This document shows, piece after piece, positions 15,804 to 23,511 of a stretch of DNA of 64,000 nt. Each line of letters begins with the position of its first letter. Within the stretch, counting starts at the first letter, position 1. The notes below the pieces were generated by a model. It was not told the origin of the DNA and made no database searches. It saw nothing but the letters and a program-made list of their open reading frames with translations. This DNA comes from a virus: positions 124,001 through 188,000 of IMG/VR virus record IMGVR_UViG_3300032296_003307. The stretch is one strand, 5' to 3'. Both the position numbers and the translations under genes were made by a program.

Positions 15804-16215
15804 TTATTTTCTTCCCCCTATTATTGGGGCGAGCCGCCTCTGATTAAGCTTCAGTGAACGAGTCGTCCCCAGCCCTTGGTCCTCTATCCGATTTCCCACA
15901 ATACAAAGATAGTGAATAGGTATGGAATAAACTAATCCCCCATCCTAAGAGTTATCCACATCGACATGTTTATAAGTGGGGGGTCCATAAGTTATCCACA
16001 AAGGGGTGGGGGTAAAATGTGGATAAGTCCCCCCATACACCCCCCCCGTTATATGGGGGTGGGGGTCCCCCCTGTGACACCCTGTCAGGTATCCCCCCCC
16101 TCTCCCCCCGTCATTTTGTCAGTTTAGGGGGGTCAATACCTTCGATGAAATTTCTGGAAAAATTTTTGGGAAATTCGGTTTATATTTTAATTTAAATTTA
16201 TTAACATAAGGTGAC
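15804..16215. other. Non-coding stretch with DnaA boxes and poly-C/poly-G runs
   Basis: It holds three of the five DnaA boxes (15952-16026), then a dense series of 5-8 nt C and G runs (about 16028-16136) that includes GGGGGTGGGGG and a TGACA/TGTCA hairpin (16075-16087). The last 70 bp turn AT-rich before the GIY-YIG gene. No ORF is supported. Confidence 0.6.
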
Positions 16216-16890
16216 ATGGAAAAAAAAACTTACATTAGTCAGGAAGAATTGGACAGAATAATGTCATATATAAAATTGTGTGAGGATTGGAATTACTATA
16301 TAATACTTCATAATTTGGTTGTACACCAACGACATTTTAACGAACTTAAAGATACAAAACCTATTATACCTGAGGGGATTCCTATCCCTGAAAAAAACCC
16401 TTTTGAGATTACAATAAGAGCGGTTAATAAAAGATTAAAATTTTATCAATACAAACTTGGTTTAAAAGACATTAATTTATCCACCAAAATATTTTCAAAA
16501 AGGTTTGCTGTTAGTGGGAAAATATTTTACGGTATATTAAATACCGATAAAAATAGTTATAAAAAAACTGAAGAAGGTTATGTGTATATTGTAAAACACA
16601 GTCATAGAAATCCTGAAATATCCAAGCGATTAACCGATAAAAAAGTGGGTATTTCATTTGACTATACTCGAAGAATAAATGGTTTAACATTGGGGACCAT
16701 TGGTATTGAAGTGATAAGGGCGTGGAAAATGTCTTCACATATGGCAAGGTTTATGGAAAAAACAATACACAACGAATTAAAGGAATGCAGATTGGTTGGG
16801 GAGTGGTTTTCAGATGATGATGGGAAATTGGTTGGAGAAGTTGAGAAACTAATCGAGTTATATACCCCATCCTCGGTTGAAAACAAGTAA
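16216..16890 (+). CDS. GIY-YIG-superfamily nuclease, T5orf172/MUG113-like
   Basis: The protein has 224 residues. The C-terminal half (about 120-215) shows EGYVYIVKHSHRNPEISKRL, KVGISFDYTRRINGLTLGT, ARFMEKTIHNELKECRLVGE and WF, the motif series of the T5orf172/MUG113 branch of GIY-YIG nucleases: YVYIV for GIY-YIG, the Arg after KVGIS, and a Glu in the ExxxH helix. The N-terminal 115 residues are helical and unassigned. A free-standing homing-type or DNA-repair nuclease is likely. Confidence 0.8.
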   Translation: MEKKTYISQEELDRIMSYIKLCEDWNYYIILHNLVVHQRHFNELKDTKPIIPEGIPIPEKNPFEITIRAVNKRLKFYQYKLGLKDINLSTKIFSKRFAVSGKIFYGILNTDKNSYKKTEEGYVYIVKHSHRNPEISKRLTDKKVGISFDYTRRINGLTLGTIGIEVIRAWKMSSHMARFMEKTIHNELKECRLVGEWFSDDDGKLVGEVEKLIELYTPSSVENK

Positions 16891-16893
16891 TCT

Positions 16894-17325
16894 ATGGATA
16901 AGATGAGTCATGTTTGGAAAACAGATAAACTTATATGTAAAGATATTTGTTTTGAGTGCGGTTCTGACTATGCAATTCATTTTCATCATGTTGTACCTAA
17001 ATCAAAAGGAGGGAAAAATGCAATACCATTATGTGAAAAATGTCATGGATTAGTTCATAACAGGAAATTCAATGAACACAGAAAGTTACAGATGGAAGGA
17101 ATTGAAAGGGCTAAATTAAATGGTACGTATAAGGGAAGAAAATGTGATACACCTGAGACACCTGAAAAATTTATGGGAAAAGAAAAAATACAAAAGGTAA
17201 TGATTGAATTATTGGCAGGTAAAAAAGGTACTGTTATATCTAAAGAAATAAATGTACATATAAATACCATCTCAAAGGTGAGAAAATATATGGTAAATTA
17301 CCCTGATTTGGTTCCCCATCCCTAA
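16894..17325 (+). CDS. HNH endonuclease with resolvase-like tail
   Basis: The protein has 143 residues. CFEC (Cys 19, 22), IHFHHVVPKSKGG (catalytic HH at 31-32), NAIPLCEKCHGLVH: a complete zinc-bound HNH core. The C-terminal GIERAKLNGTYKGRK and ISKEINVHINTISKVRKYM resemble the helix-turn-helix end of serine recombinases, a combination seen in phage homing-type HNH proteins. It starts 3 nt after the GIY-YIG gene, so the two may form one mobile unit. Confidence 0.85.
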   Translation: MDKMSHVWKTDKLICKDICFECGSDYAIHFHHVVPKSKGGKNAIPLCEKCHGLVHNRKFNEHRKLQMEGIERAKLNGTYKGRKCDTPETPEKFMGKEKIQKVMIELLAGKKGTVISKEINVHINTISKVRKYMVNYPDLVPHP

Positions 17326-17425
17326 TTCCTAATTCCCCTTCGGTAATATATTCTCTTATATGGTGGGGGTTCGGTATAATTATTCCTGAACGGTAAATTC
17401 CCAATGGTCGGGGTATTTATATATT

Positions 17426-17920
17426 ATGAAAAAGGTTGTAAGATTAACCGAGTCTGATTTACTTAGGGTTGTTAAAAGGGTTCTTAAAGAAGAATATACT
17501 CCTGAGAAAGAAAGTGAGTATTACAAATTAACCCTTCAAAGAGATTTCATTAAATCCCAATTAGATTCTTTAAGTAAGAGATATGAAGAAATATCTGAAA
17601 GATTAAATAAAATAGAATTACTTTACCATCCAAAATTAATAATAAGTTTTGTAAAGGGTAAACGAGGAGAAAAAGGGGATAGATACTCGGGTAGAATTAT
17701 GATTCCAAACAAATACAGGATGAATCCTAAAAGTGAAAACGAAAGATTCTACTCTATAGTTTCATCACCAAAAAACGCTTCTGAATATACAGGCAAGGAT
17801 GACCCCAAATTAATTAAAGATTTAACAAATGAATTTAGAAAAAAATTCTCAAACCCCAAGTGGTTAGATTTGTTAAACTTCAACCCTGATGATATATTGT
17901 TTGATAAAAATATAAATTAA
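17426..17920 (+). CDS. Tagged protein, class A leader with coiled coil
   Basis: The protein has 164 residues. MKKVVRLTESDLLRVVKRVL then KEE, with L-K-E as the predicted cleavage site. A coiled-coil stretch follows (SQLDSLSKRYEEISERLNKI) and then a basic domain (SFVKGKRGEKGDRYSGRIMI). TATTTAT (17414-17420) is 5 nt from the ATG. First of a run of class A genes, ended by a terminator. Confidence 0.75.
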   Translation: MKKVVRLTESDLLRVVKRVLKEEYTPEKESEYYKLTLQRDFIKSQLDSLSKRYEEISERLNKIELLYHPKLIISFVKGKRGEKGDRYSGRIMIPNKYRMNPKSENERFYSIVSSPKNASEYTGKDDPKLIKDLTNEFRKKFSNPKWLDLLNFNPDDILFDKNIN

Positions 17921-17927
17921 ATAATTT

Positions 17928-17958
17928 AAACCCCATCCTTCAACAGGTGGGGTTTTTT
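17928..17958 (+). terminator. Rho-independent terminator
   Basis: AACCCCA (17929-17935) pairs with TGGGGTT (17948-17954), followed by a T-run, directly after the stop at 17920. Confidence 0.8.
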
Positions 17959-18104
17959 GTTTTTCCCAAAAAAACTTTTCAATCTGAAATATACCCCATT
18001 TTCAAAAAAAAATTTCCGGAAAAATTTTCAGAAAATTGACTATCTTTGTTCCTTGGGAAAATAAATTTAATCCTTCTTAATGGTTGGGGGAGTATTTATT
18101 GTTT

Positions 18105-18491
18105 ATGAAAAAGGTTGTTATTCTCACAGAATCCGAATTGGTAAATTTAATTGAAAAAATTATTGAAGATAAAAACACTTCCGTAATTGAGGAAGGTTGG
18201 TTTGGTGACATGATTGAGGATATACAATATAATCTTAAATTTTATCTTGGAATTGGTCTTTTATTGTCCTATGGTGTTTTTTCGGGAATTAAGATTTATG
18301 AAAAATCACAGGAACTATCAGGTGAGGAATATTATATGAAGATTTTAAAACCCGCACTTAAACTTCAGGGAAAGAAAAAACTATCTGAATTATCTGATGA
18401 GGTTGGGGAAAAAGATATTTTAATGTATATTCAGCAAAACCCCGATGAGTTTGCCATTGGTGAGAATGGGGAGATTTTCTACAAGGACTAA
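18105..18491 (+). CDS. Tagged single-pass membrane protein
   Basis: The protein has 128 residues. ATG 18105 gives MKKVVILTESELVNLIEKII then ED, class A with I-I-E. A membrane helix follows at about residues 48-66 (FYLGIGLLLSYGVFSGIKIY), then an acidic helical domain. TATTTAT (18093-18099) is 5 nt from the start. A packaged protein with a membrane helix could insert into the envelope on entry (inference). Confidence 0.7.
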   Translation: MKKVVILTESELVNLIEKIIEDKNTSVIEEGWFGDMIEDIQYNLKFYLGIGLLLSYGVFSGIKIYEKSQELSGEEYYMKILKPALKLQGKKKLSELSDEVGEKDILMYIQQNPDEFAIGENGEIFYKD

Positions 18492-18508
18492 TCTTTTTGT
18501 TTCTGATG

Positions 18509-18548
18509 CCGGAAACGGTTCCCGAATCCCCCGACCCCCTTTTTTTAT
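18509..18548 (+). repeat. Intergenic CCGGAAA...CCCCC element, copy 1
   Basis: A block running CCGGAAACGG, then AATCCCCC-GA-CCCCC and a T-run lies between a stop and the next TATTTAT. A close copy is at 20145-20187. It may be a degenerate terminator: CCG-GAAA-CGG makes a small tetraloop hairpin. Confidence 0.45.
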
Positions 18549-18569
18549 TTTGGTTGATATTTATAATTT

Positions 18570-18833
18570 ATGAAAAGTATAAGTAAAATAAGACATATCC
18601 AAGAATCAAATTTTAAATTGGAAAAAAGAATTTTATCTGAAGAAGACGAAACCCAATCTATGATGGATGTTTCCTCTGATTCAGATTGGTATCAAAAAAG
18701 AAAACAAGATGTGTCAATCGCTCAAAACGACCTATCAACAATTTTATCCATTGCTTACAGATGGTGCAAAGGTAAGGAAAATTTGCCTGACTGTCAGAAT
18801 GTTAATTCATTGTATATGAAACATTATCTATAA
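18570..18833 (+). CDS. Small tagged protein
   Basis: The protein has 87 residues. An unusual leader MKSISKIRHIQESNFKLEKR continues to ILSEED (L-S-E). The remainder is acidic and helical, with WCKGKENLPDCQ containing two Cys. TATTTAT (18558-18564) is exactly 5 nt before the ATG. Function unknown. Confidence 0.65.
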   Translation: MKSISKIRHIQESNFKLEKRILSEEDETQSMMDVSSDSDWYQKRKQDVSIAQNDLSTILSIAYRWCKGKENLPDCQNVNSLYMKHYL

Positions 18834-18849
18834 TAAATTTTTATATCGT

Positions 18850-19374
18850 ATGAAAAAGATTGTAAGATTAAATGAATCCGATTTGATTCGTATTGTTAAA
18901 AGGGTTCTTAAAGAAAATTTGGAATCAAGACCAAATATGATTAGAGTTAGATTAACCCCCGAATTGGAAGAAACAATGATGGAAAGAAATAAGATGGGGG
19001 GAATAGATTTTAATACTGAAATGGATTTAATTTCTGGTATGTGGTACAAAATCGGTCAGGGTCGAGGTAATTTTCACTCTCAAAATTATGAACCCCAATC
19101 GTTTTTCTTTTCAAAATATAAACCAAATCAAAATGAAATTTATACCATGGAAGTTAGATGTCAAGGTAGAGTTCATACCGACATGGCTAAACAGTTAACT
19201 CTTATGTTTGATGAAAGGTTTAATAATTTTCTTAGTAGTGAAAATCCGTACGATAGGTGCTATGATGCGGGTGGATTTTACTCAAAGTTTGAAACTAGAG
19301 ATGGAAAACCAAATTTTGATGTTGGTGAACAAGACCATAGAGGCTATTTTGAAATAACCAAAACTAGCGATTAA
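18850..19374 (+). CDS. Tagged protein, class A leader
   Basis: The protein has 174 residues. MKKIVRLNESDLIRIVKRVL then KEN (L-K-E). The body has a charged helix and a beta-rich half (YTMEVRCQGRVHTDMAKQLT) ending DVGEQDHRGYFEITK. The upstream element is the degenerate TTTTTATA only, so it may depend on the promoter at 18558. Confidence 0.7.
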   Translation: MKKIVRLNESDLIRIVKRVLKENLESRPNMIRVRLTPELEETMMERNKMGGIDFNTEMDLISGMWYKIGQGRGNFHSQNYEPQSFFFSKYKPNQNEIYTMEVRCQGRVHTDMAKQLTLMFDERFNNFLSSENPYDRCYDAGGFYSKFETRDGKPNFDVGEQDHRGYFEITKTSD

Positions 19375-19390
19375 TTGATATTTATATTAT

Positions 19391-19729
19391 ATGAAAAAGA
19401 TTGTTAAACTTAAAGAAGCTGACTTATATAACATTGTTCGTAAAACAATAAACGAAATGGATGGTAATAAGGGTGACTCAATGGATGATTTTTTTAAACA
19501 ATTGAATGATGTTTTGGAGATATACCAAAAAATTGATGATTTGAAAGTAAATCATCTCGATGGTTCTGATTCCGCTGAAAATTATTTAAAATTAAACATA
19601 ATGTATTCCGATATTTTATATAAACTACAAGAAAAAATTTTTCCTAATCGTTTAAAAGTTTTTAATGAGTTGGGTGATAAAGTTAATTATTACGGCAACT
19701 TGTACAATAAGAAAAAAGACGAAATGTAA
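19391..19729 (+). CDS. Tagged small helical protein, class A leader
   Basis: The protein has 112 residues. MKKIVKLKEADLYNIVRKTI then NEM (I-N-E). The rest is acidic and helical (DDFFKQLNDVLEIYQKIDDL). TATTTAT (19379-19385) at 5 nt. A rho-independent terminator follows. Confidence 0.7.
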   Translation: MKKIVKLKEADLYNIVRKTINEMDGNKGDSMDDFFKQLNDVLEIYQKIDDLKVNHLDGSDSAENYLKLNIMYSDILYKLQEKIFPNRLKVFNELGDKVNYYGNLYNKKKDEM

Positions 19730-19738
19730 TACACTTGA

Positions 19739-19768
19739 TAACCCCCTTCTTTAAGTTGGGGGTTTTTT
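19739..19768 (+). terminator. Rho-independent terminator
   Basis: AACCCCC (19740-19746) and GGGGGTT (19758-19764) with an 11-nt loop and T-run, ending the 18570-19729 group. Confidence 0.8.
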
Positions 19769-19789
19769 ATTTCCGCATATTTATTCTAT

Positions 19790-20143
19790 ATGAAAATTAT
19801 TATTGCTGAGAGTCAATTAAAAAAATTTATTGAAGATAAATTGGGTCTTGACCTTGGTGATAAAATTCACATGATAACAAGTAAGTATGACTTGCCAAGA
19901 GAATTTCATTATGCCTTTGCTGGAGATGCCAGATTTTTTAATCAATCTCTAAATTACTTTGGACCAATGTATATGATTGAAACTCCTGACGGAAAATTTT
20001 TATATCACAATAGAAACGGAAAAATAAGAATTTATGATGAAAACGATACTCAAAATTTATCACCAAGAGATGTTTTTCGGTCACTTGGGATTAGTCCGTA
20101 TTGGGGTTTTGATATTGATGATTTGATTAACATTTATTTTTGA
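19790..20143 (+). CDS. Tagged protein, class B leader
   Basis: The protein has 117 residues. MKIIIAESQLKKFIEDKLGL; the leader lacks a clean (L/I)-x-E at its end (F-I-E instead). The body has a strand pair, MYMIETPDGKFLYHNRNGKI. TATTTAT (19778-19784) at 5 nt. Function unknown. Confidence 0.65.
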   Translation: MKIIIAESQLKKFIEDKLGLDLGDKIHMITSKYDLPREFHYAFAGDARFFNQSLNYFGPMYMIETPDGKFLYHNRNGKIRIYDENDTQNLSPRDVFRSLGISPYWGFDIDDLINIYF

Positions 20144-20144
20144 C

Positions 20145-20187
20145 ACCGGAAACCGTTTTAAATTCCCCCAACCCCCTTTTTTATTTG
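20145..20187 (+). repeat. Intergenic CCGGAAA...CCCCC element, copy 2
   Basis: CCGGAAACCG, then AATTCCCCC-AA-CCCCC and a T-run, in the same order and spacing as the block at 18509-18548 and again directly upstream of a TATTTAT promoter. Confidence 0.45.
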
Positions 20188-20203
20188 ATTATATTTATTG
20201 ATA

Positions 20204-20563
20204 ATGTACTTAAGGGGTCTAATTAAAAAAGTTATTAACGAGGAACTAAAAATACCTACCGATTTTGGACCTGTTTATTGGAAGGTACCAAAACATATTC
20301 GGGATGATATTGGTGTAAGACTTGCCAAAGAAGAAGATGTCTTATATTTGCAGGAAATTCATTTTGATACATCTGTGGTTTTATTGATGCCTTATGCCAA
20401 AGATGAAACCGGTGAAGAATATGCTTATTCGGATTTGAATCCGCATTGGCATTTGTATCCAACAGAGTATCGTATTCCATTTAAAAAAATCCCACCAAGT
20501 TTGATGAATTTTATTAGACGTAGACTACCATCCGAATATTTTGAATATATGAACTTTTCTTGA
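20204..20563 (+). CDS. Tagged protein, class E-like leader
   Basis: The protein has 119 residues. ATG 20204 gives MYLRGLIKKVINEE (I-N-E), close to the leader at 27118. The body is rich in Pro and aromatic residues, with a strand VVLLMPYAKDETGEEYAYSD and a C-terminal basic helix. TATTTAT (20192-20198) at 5 nt. Confidence 0.65.
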   Translation: MYLRGLIKKVINEELKIPTDFGPVYWKVPKHIRDDIGVRLAKEEDVLYLQEIHFDTSVVLLMPYAKDETGEEYAYSDLNPHWHLYPTEYRIPFKKIPPSLMNFIRRRLPSEYFEYMNFS

Positions 20564-20577
20564 GATATTTATTATGT

Positions 20578-21006
20578 ATGAAAAAGATTGTTAAATTAAC
20601 CGAATCTGATTTGCTTAGAATTGTTAAACGAGTTATAAAAGAAGAATATGGAAAATCGTATTCAATTGAATCCTTATACGACGTTATAAAAGATGAATTA
20701 ATAAATGACCAAGCCGTACAAGATTGGATTAAATTCACGGAGTCTATGGGAGCCTTGAATGATTTTATGGTCGATGATGATGGTGTTGGAATTGCTGACC
20801 GTGCTGAATTGGAAGGAGATACTTTGGGTGTTACAGGAAACGTTAGCATTTTGTCCGCAACCATTCTACCCATCTTGGTTAGATTGGGAATCACAAACAA
20901 ATCAAAATTAAAATCAAACCCTGAGGAAATGGATATGGTAAATCATATTGCCAAATTATTATATTCGGACATAAAACCTGACTATAATCCTCATGGTGAT
21001 TTATAA
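20578..21006 (+). CDS. Tagged protein, class A leader
   Basis: The protein has 142 residues. ATG 20578 (not 20560, which would run through the promoter) gives MKKIVKLTESDLLRIVKRVI then KEE (I-K-E). The body is acidic and helical with a Gly-rich turn (DDDGVGIADRAELEGDTLGV). TATTTAT (20566-20572) at 5 nt. Confidence 0.7.
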   Translation: MKKIVKLTESDLLRIVKRVIKEEYGKSYSIESLYDVIKDELINDQAVQDWIKFTESMGALNDFMVDDDGVGIADRAELEGDTLGVTGNVSILSATILPILVRLGITNKSKLKSNPEEMDMVNHIAKLLYSDIKPDYNPHGDL

Positions 21007-21028
21007 TTTAAAGTAATATTTATATCAT

Positions 21029-21400
21029 ATGAAAAAGGTTGTTAGATTAACTGAATCAGATTTAATTAGATTGGTTAAAAAAATTATAAAAGAAGAGGAG
21101 GGTGAATCATCAGTTGAATCGATTAAAGATGAAATTGACGGAAAATTTAATACTCACCGTCGTATATTTCTTATGGATTTACAAAATGGTAAAGTAAAAT
21201 CTGATGAAGGTTTAAAAAATTACCATAATAAATTTGATGATAGCATGGCAAATTTTTTCCAAAATTTAAGGAATGAGGGAATATTAACACCTGATAGTAA
21301 TGAATTCCAAGAAGTTTTCCAACATTTTTTTTCAAAAAGCAATCAATTTTATGATTTAATTCAAGATGCTCATAAAAAACATAAAATGCGTAATAATTAA
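21029..21400 (+). CDS. Tagged helical protein, class A leader
   Basis: The protein has 123 residues. MKKVVRLTESDLIRLVKKII then KEEE (I-K-E). The mature part is fully helical (NKFDDSMANFFQNLRNEGIL). It resembles the next gene in size and layout, suggesting duplication. TATTTAT (21017-21023) at 5 nt. Confidence 0.7.
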   Translation: MKKVVRLTESDLIRLVKKIIKEEEGESSVESIKDEIDGKFNTHRRIFLMDLQNGKVKSDEGLKNYHNKFDDSMANFFQNLRNEGILTPDSNEFQEVFQHFFSKSNQFYDLIQDAHKKHKMRNN

Positions 21401-21411
21401 TTTTTAAAAAA

Positions 21412-21750
21412 ATGAAAAAGGTAGTTAGATTAACAGAAAGCCAATTAGTAAAATTTGTTAAAAGAGTTTTGGCAGAACAAGGTATGGAACCTGAATTGGA
21501 AAATAAACCCAAAAATAGACCTATTAATTTTGATAAAATCAAAAACAAGTTTGATAAATTCTTGGACGACTTGAGTTCACAAGGTAATGTGGATAAAGGT
21601 AGATTTTTAAAAGATGTTGATAAAGAAATAAGAGCATATTATCATAGCCGTTTAAACGATGATAATTCAAACGTAGGTAATTTTGCGGAAAAACATGCTG
21701 AAGTAATCCAACACTTCAGAGACAGGTTCAACAGCGAAAAAATAAGTTGA
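21412..21750 (+). CDS. Tagged helical protein, class A leader
   Basis: The protein has 112 residues. MKKVVRLTESQLVKFVKRVL then AEQ (L-A-E). It is helical and basic, ending FAEKHAEVIQHFRDRFNSEK. No TATTTAT precedes it; it starts 11 nt after the upstream stop and is probably co-transcribed. Confidence 0.7.
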   Translation: MKKVVRLTESQLVKFVKRVLAEQGMEPELENKPKNRPINFDKIKNKFDKFLDDLSSQGNVDKGRFLKDVDKEIRAYYHSRLNDDNSNVGNFAEKHAEVIQHFRDRFNSEKIS

Positions 21751-21762
21751 TATTTATATACT

Positions 21763-22494
21763 ATGAAAAAAATTATCAAATTAACCGAATCAGATTTATT
21801 TAAAATTGTTAAAAAAGTTATTTTAGAATCTACCGATACAATTGGCGGTGAATTAACTTATATAAAGGATATTGAAAACGGGATAAAGGTTTATGGTAAA
21901 AACTATGGTGACTATACAATTTATGTTATGGTCTTCAAAGTTAAAGATAAAGATGGTACTCCACGTATGATAGCTAAAGTACAGGGAACACCTACTGATG
22001 GAAAAGAAAATTATTTTCCTACTGTTGGTTCACCTGAAGATAAAAAAGGTGGTTTTATTTATATTAATGACTTGAATGACCCAATATTAACACAAAAATA
22101 TATTCCGATGGTTCATAATAAGTTTGGTAATCCTCAAACACCAACACCACCAACGCAAGATTCAATTGCCGGAGAATTAAAATTTAAAGAAGAAAAAAAC
22201 GGAATTAAACTTTACTCAAACAAATATAGAGATTATGCAATTAAAGTTCTTGTTAGAAATGTAACAAAAAAAGATGGAACACTAATAACCATAGCCAAGG
22301 TTATGTCAATAATAAACAGACCAATGGTGTCTAATGCCGAAGAGTATAACCCGACTGAAGGGTCATCAGACGATATAGGAAATGGTTATATTGTAATAAA
22401 CGATTTAAATGACCCAAAATTAATGAAATATATTTCAATGGTTCGCAAACAAGTGGAACTTTATAGAAAATGGGATGATTTACCAAAACTATAA
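21763..22494 (+). CDS. Tagged protein with a tandem-duplicated beta domain
   Basis: The protein has 243 residues. MKKIIKLTESDLFKIVKKVI then LES (I-L-E). The body is a domain repeated twice: I(G/A)GEL...NGIK(V/L)Y...Y.DY.I.V.V...KDGT...IAKV...(I)INDLNDP...(Y)I.MV. The first copy spans about 30-125 and the second about 138-235, joined by a TPTPPTQ linker. TATTTAT (21751-21757) at 5 nt. Function unknown. Confidence 0.75.
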   Translation: MKKIIKLTESDLFKIVKKVILESTDTIGGELTYIKDIENGIKVYGKNYGDYTIYVMVFKVKDKDGTPRMIAKVQGTPTDGKENYFPTVGSPEDKKGGFIYINDLNDPILTQKYIPMVHNKFGNPQTPTPPTQDSIAGELKFKEEKNGIKLYSNKYRDYAIKVLVRNVTKKDGTLITIAKVMSIINRPMVSNAEEYNPTEGSSDDIGNGYIVINDLNDPKLMKYISMVRKQVELYRKWDDLPKL

Positions 22495-22516
22495 TCAAAA
22501 ACCAATGTTAGTTTAT

Positions 22517-22547
22517 AACCCCCTACTTTAAGTTGGGGGTTTTTTAT
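22517..22547 (+). terminator. Rho-independent terminator
   Basis: AACCCCC (22517-22523) and GGGGGTT (22535-22541) plus T-run, directly before the promoter of the next gene. Confidence 0.8.
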
Positions 22548-22568
22548 TTTTATGGGTATTTATTTTAT

Positions 22569-23171
22569 ATGAGAAAGTTTGTAATTACCGAAACAGAAAA
22601 AAAACATATAAGAAGTTTATATGAAGAACCCACCAGATTTACACTTCCTTTTGCGGGTTATCGAATCTATAATAATCAAGGTGTTGATGTTTTTGAAGTC
22701 ACAAATATGAAAGATGCCTGTTATTATGGTAAAGAAATGAAATCATTTGAAATGAGTAACACTTTTTGCGATAAATCAAAATACGATTCATATGTTAAGG
22801 AAGGTGAACGTCTTTTTTTTATTATCGAAGATAATTATGGAAGTCTTCTTAAATCAGAACATAGACCTGTTATTTCAGTTAAATTACCTAATATAATTGA
22901 TGATAATTATGGATACACTAACCCACTTAAAGATTCTCATGTAATGATAGGCGCTTCAAGAGATAAAAGTTTTAGTAGTATTGAGGGTGATATGACTGAT
23001 TTATTTTTAGAATACCCTGAAGTAAAAGGTTTTTTTGATAAAATAAATAAAGACAAATATGATGTTGATACCGCATATCCGGAAAATTACAAAGAACCTA
23101 AAAAAGAAATCCCTGATGATGATGTAGATATGAGTAGTCTAATGAAAGATTTGGGTATTGATGATATGTAA
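22569..23171 (+). CDS. Tagged protein, class C leader
   Basis: The protein has 200 residues. ATG 22569 gives MRKFVITETEKKHIRSLYEE (L-Y-E). The body at about 25-180 is a mixed alpha/beta domain (FAGYRIYNNQGVDVFEVTNM, ERLFFIIEDNYGSLLKSEHR). The C-terminus is acidic (DDDVDMSSLMKDLGIDD). TATTTAT (22557-22563) at 5 nt. Confidence 0.7.
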   Translation: MRKFVITETEKKHIRSLYEEPTRFTLPFAGYRIYNNQGVDVFEVTNMKDACYYGKEMKSFEMSNTFCDKSKYDSYVKEGERLFFIIEDNYGSLLKSEHRPVISVKLPNIIDDNYGYTNPLKDSHVMIGASRDKSFSSIEGDMTDLFLEYPEVKGFFDKINKDKYDVDTAYPENYKEPKKEIPDDDVDMSSLMKDLGIDDM

Positions 23172-23182
23172 TAATTTTTAGT

Positions 23183-23190
23183 TATATTTG
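23183..23190 (+). promoter_or_regulatory. Host-type -7 box TATATTTG
   Basis: TATATTTG ends 6 nt before the GTG at 23197, the geometry expected for a leaderless transcript. A -33 TTTG at 19-20 nt is not evident. Confidence 0.5.
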
Positions 23191-23196
23191 TAGAAC

Positions 23197-23502
23197 GTGA
23201 AAATTATGCCAACCGAATCAAAATATAACGAATATAAAATAATTAGGAGATACGATTCCTTTTTTGATTATTTAAAAGAATTTTTAGAAGGTAAGGAAAA
23301 TAACATCAAGGGAGGTTTTTATACCAGTGTAGGTCATTTTATAAATCACACAGTAAAATATATGACCATGGATTTAATTGATTTTGCGATAGAAAATAAA
23401 ATAGATTCATTATTTTTCATGGAAACCTTGGAAAAAATGTTTGGCAATTACTTGAAAAGTTATTGGGAAAAGAACGGAAAGTTAAATACTAATATTTATT
23501 GA
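23197..23502 (+). CDS. RR-family protein without a functional leader
   Basis: The protein has 101 residues from GTG 23197. MKIMPTESKYNEYKIIRRYD looks like a decayed class B leader feeding into an RR-family body (IIRRYDSFFDYLKEFLE). It is driven by a host-type box, not TATTTAT. It may be a tagged gene that lost its tag and switched promoter class. Confidence 0.6.
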   Translation: MKIMPTESKYNEYKIIRRYDSFFDYLKEFLEGKENNIKGGFYTSVGHFINHTVKYMTMDLIDFAIENKIDSLFFMETLEKMFGNYLKSYWEKNGKLNTNIY

Positions 23503-23511
23503 TTATATTTT

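Larger units (their letters stand above)
14950..16026. other. Cluster of five perfect DnaA boxes (putative replication origin)
   Basis: TTATCCACA, the consensus DnaA box, occurs at 14950-14958, 15012-15020, 15952-15960, 15992-16000 and inverted at 16018-16026. Near-matches such as TAATCCACA lie near 15037. A given 9-mer is expected about once per 130 kb on two strands, so five in 1.08 kb is not chance. The cluster brackets two convergent small genes. Origin function is inferred; titration of host DnaA is the alternative. Confidence 0.6.
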
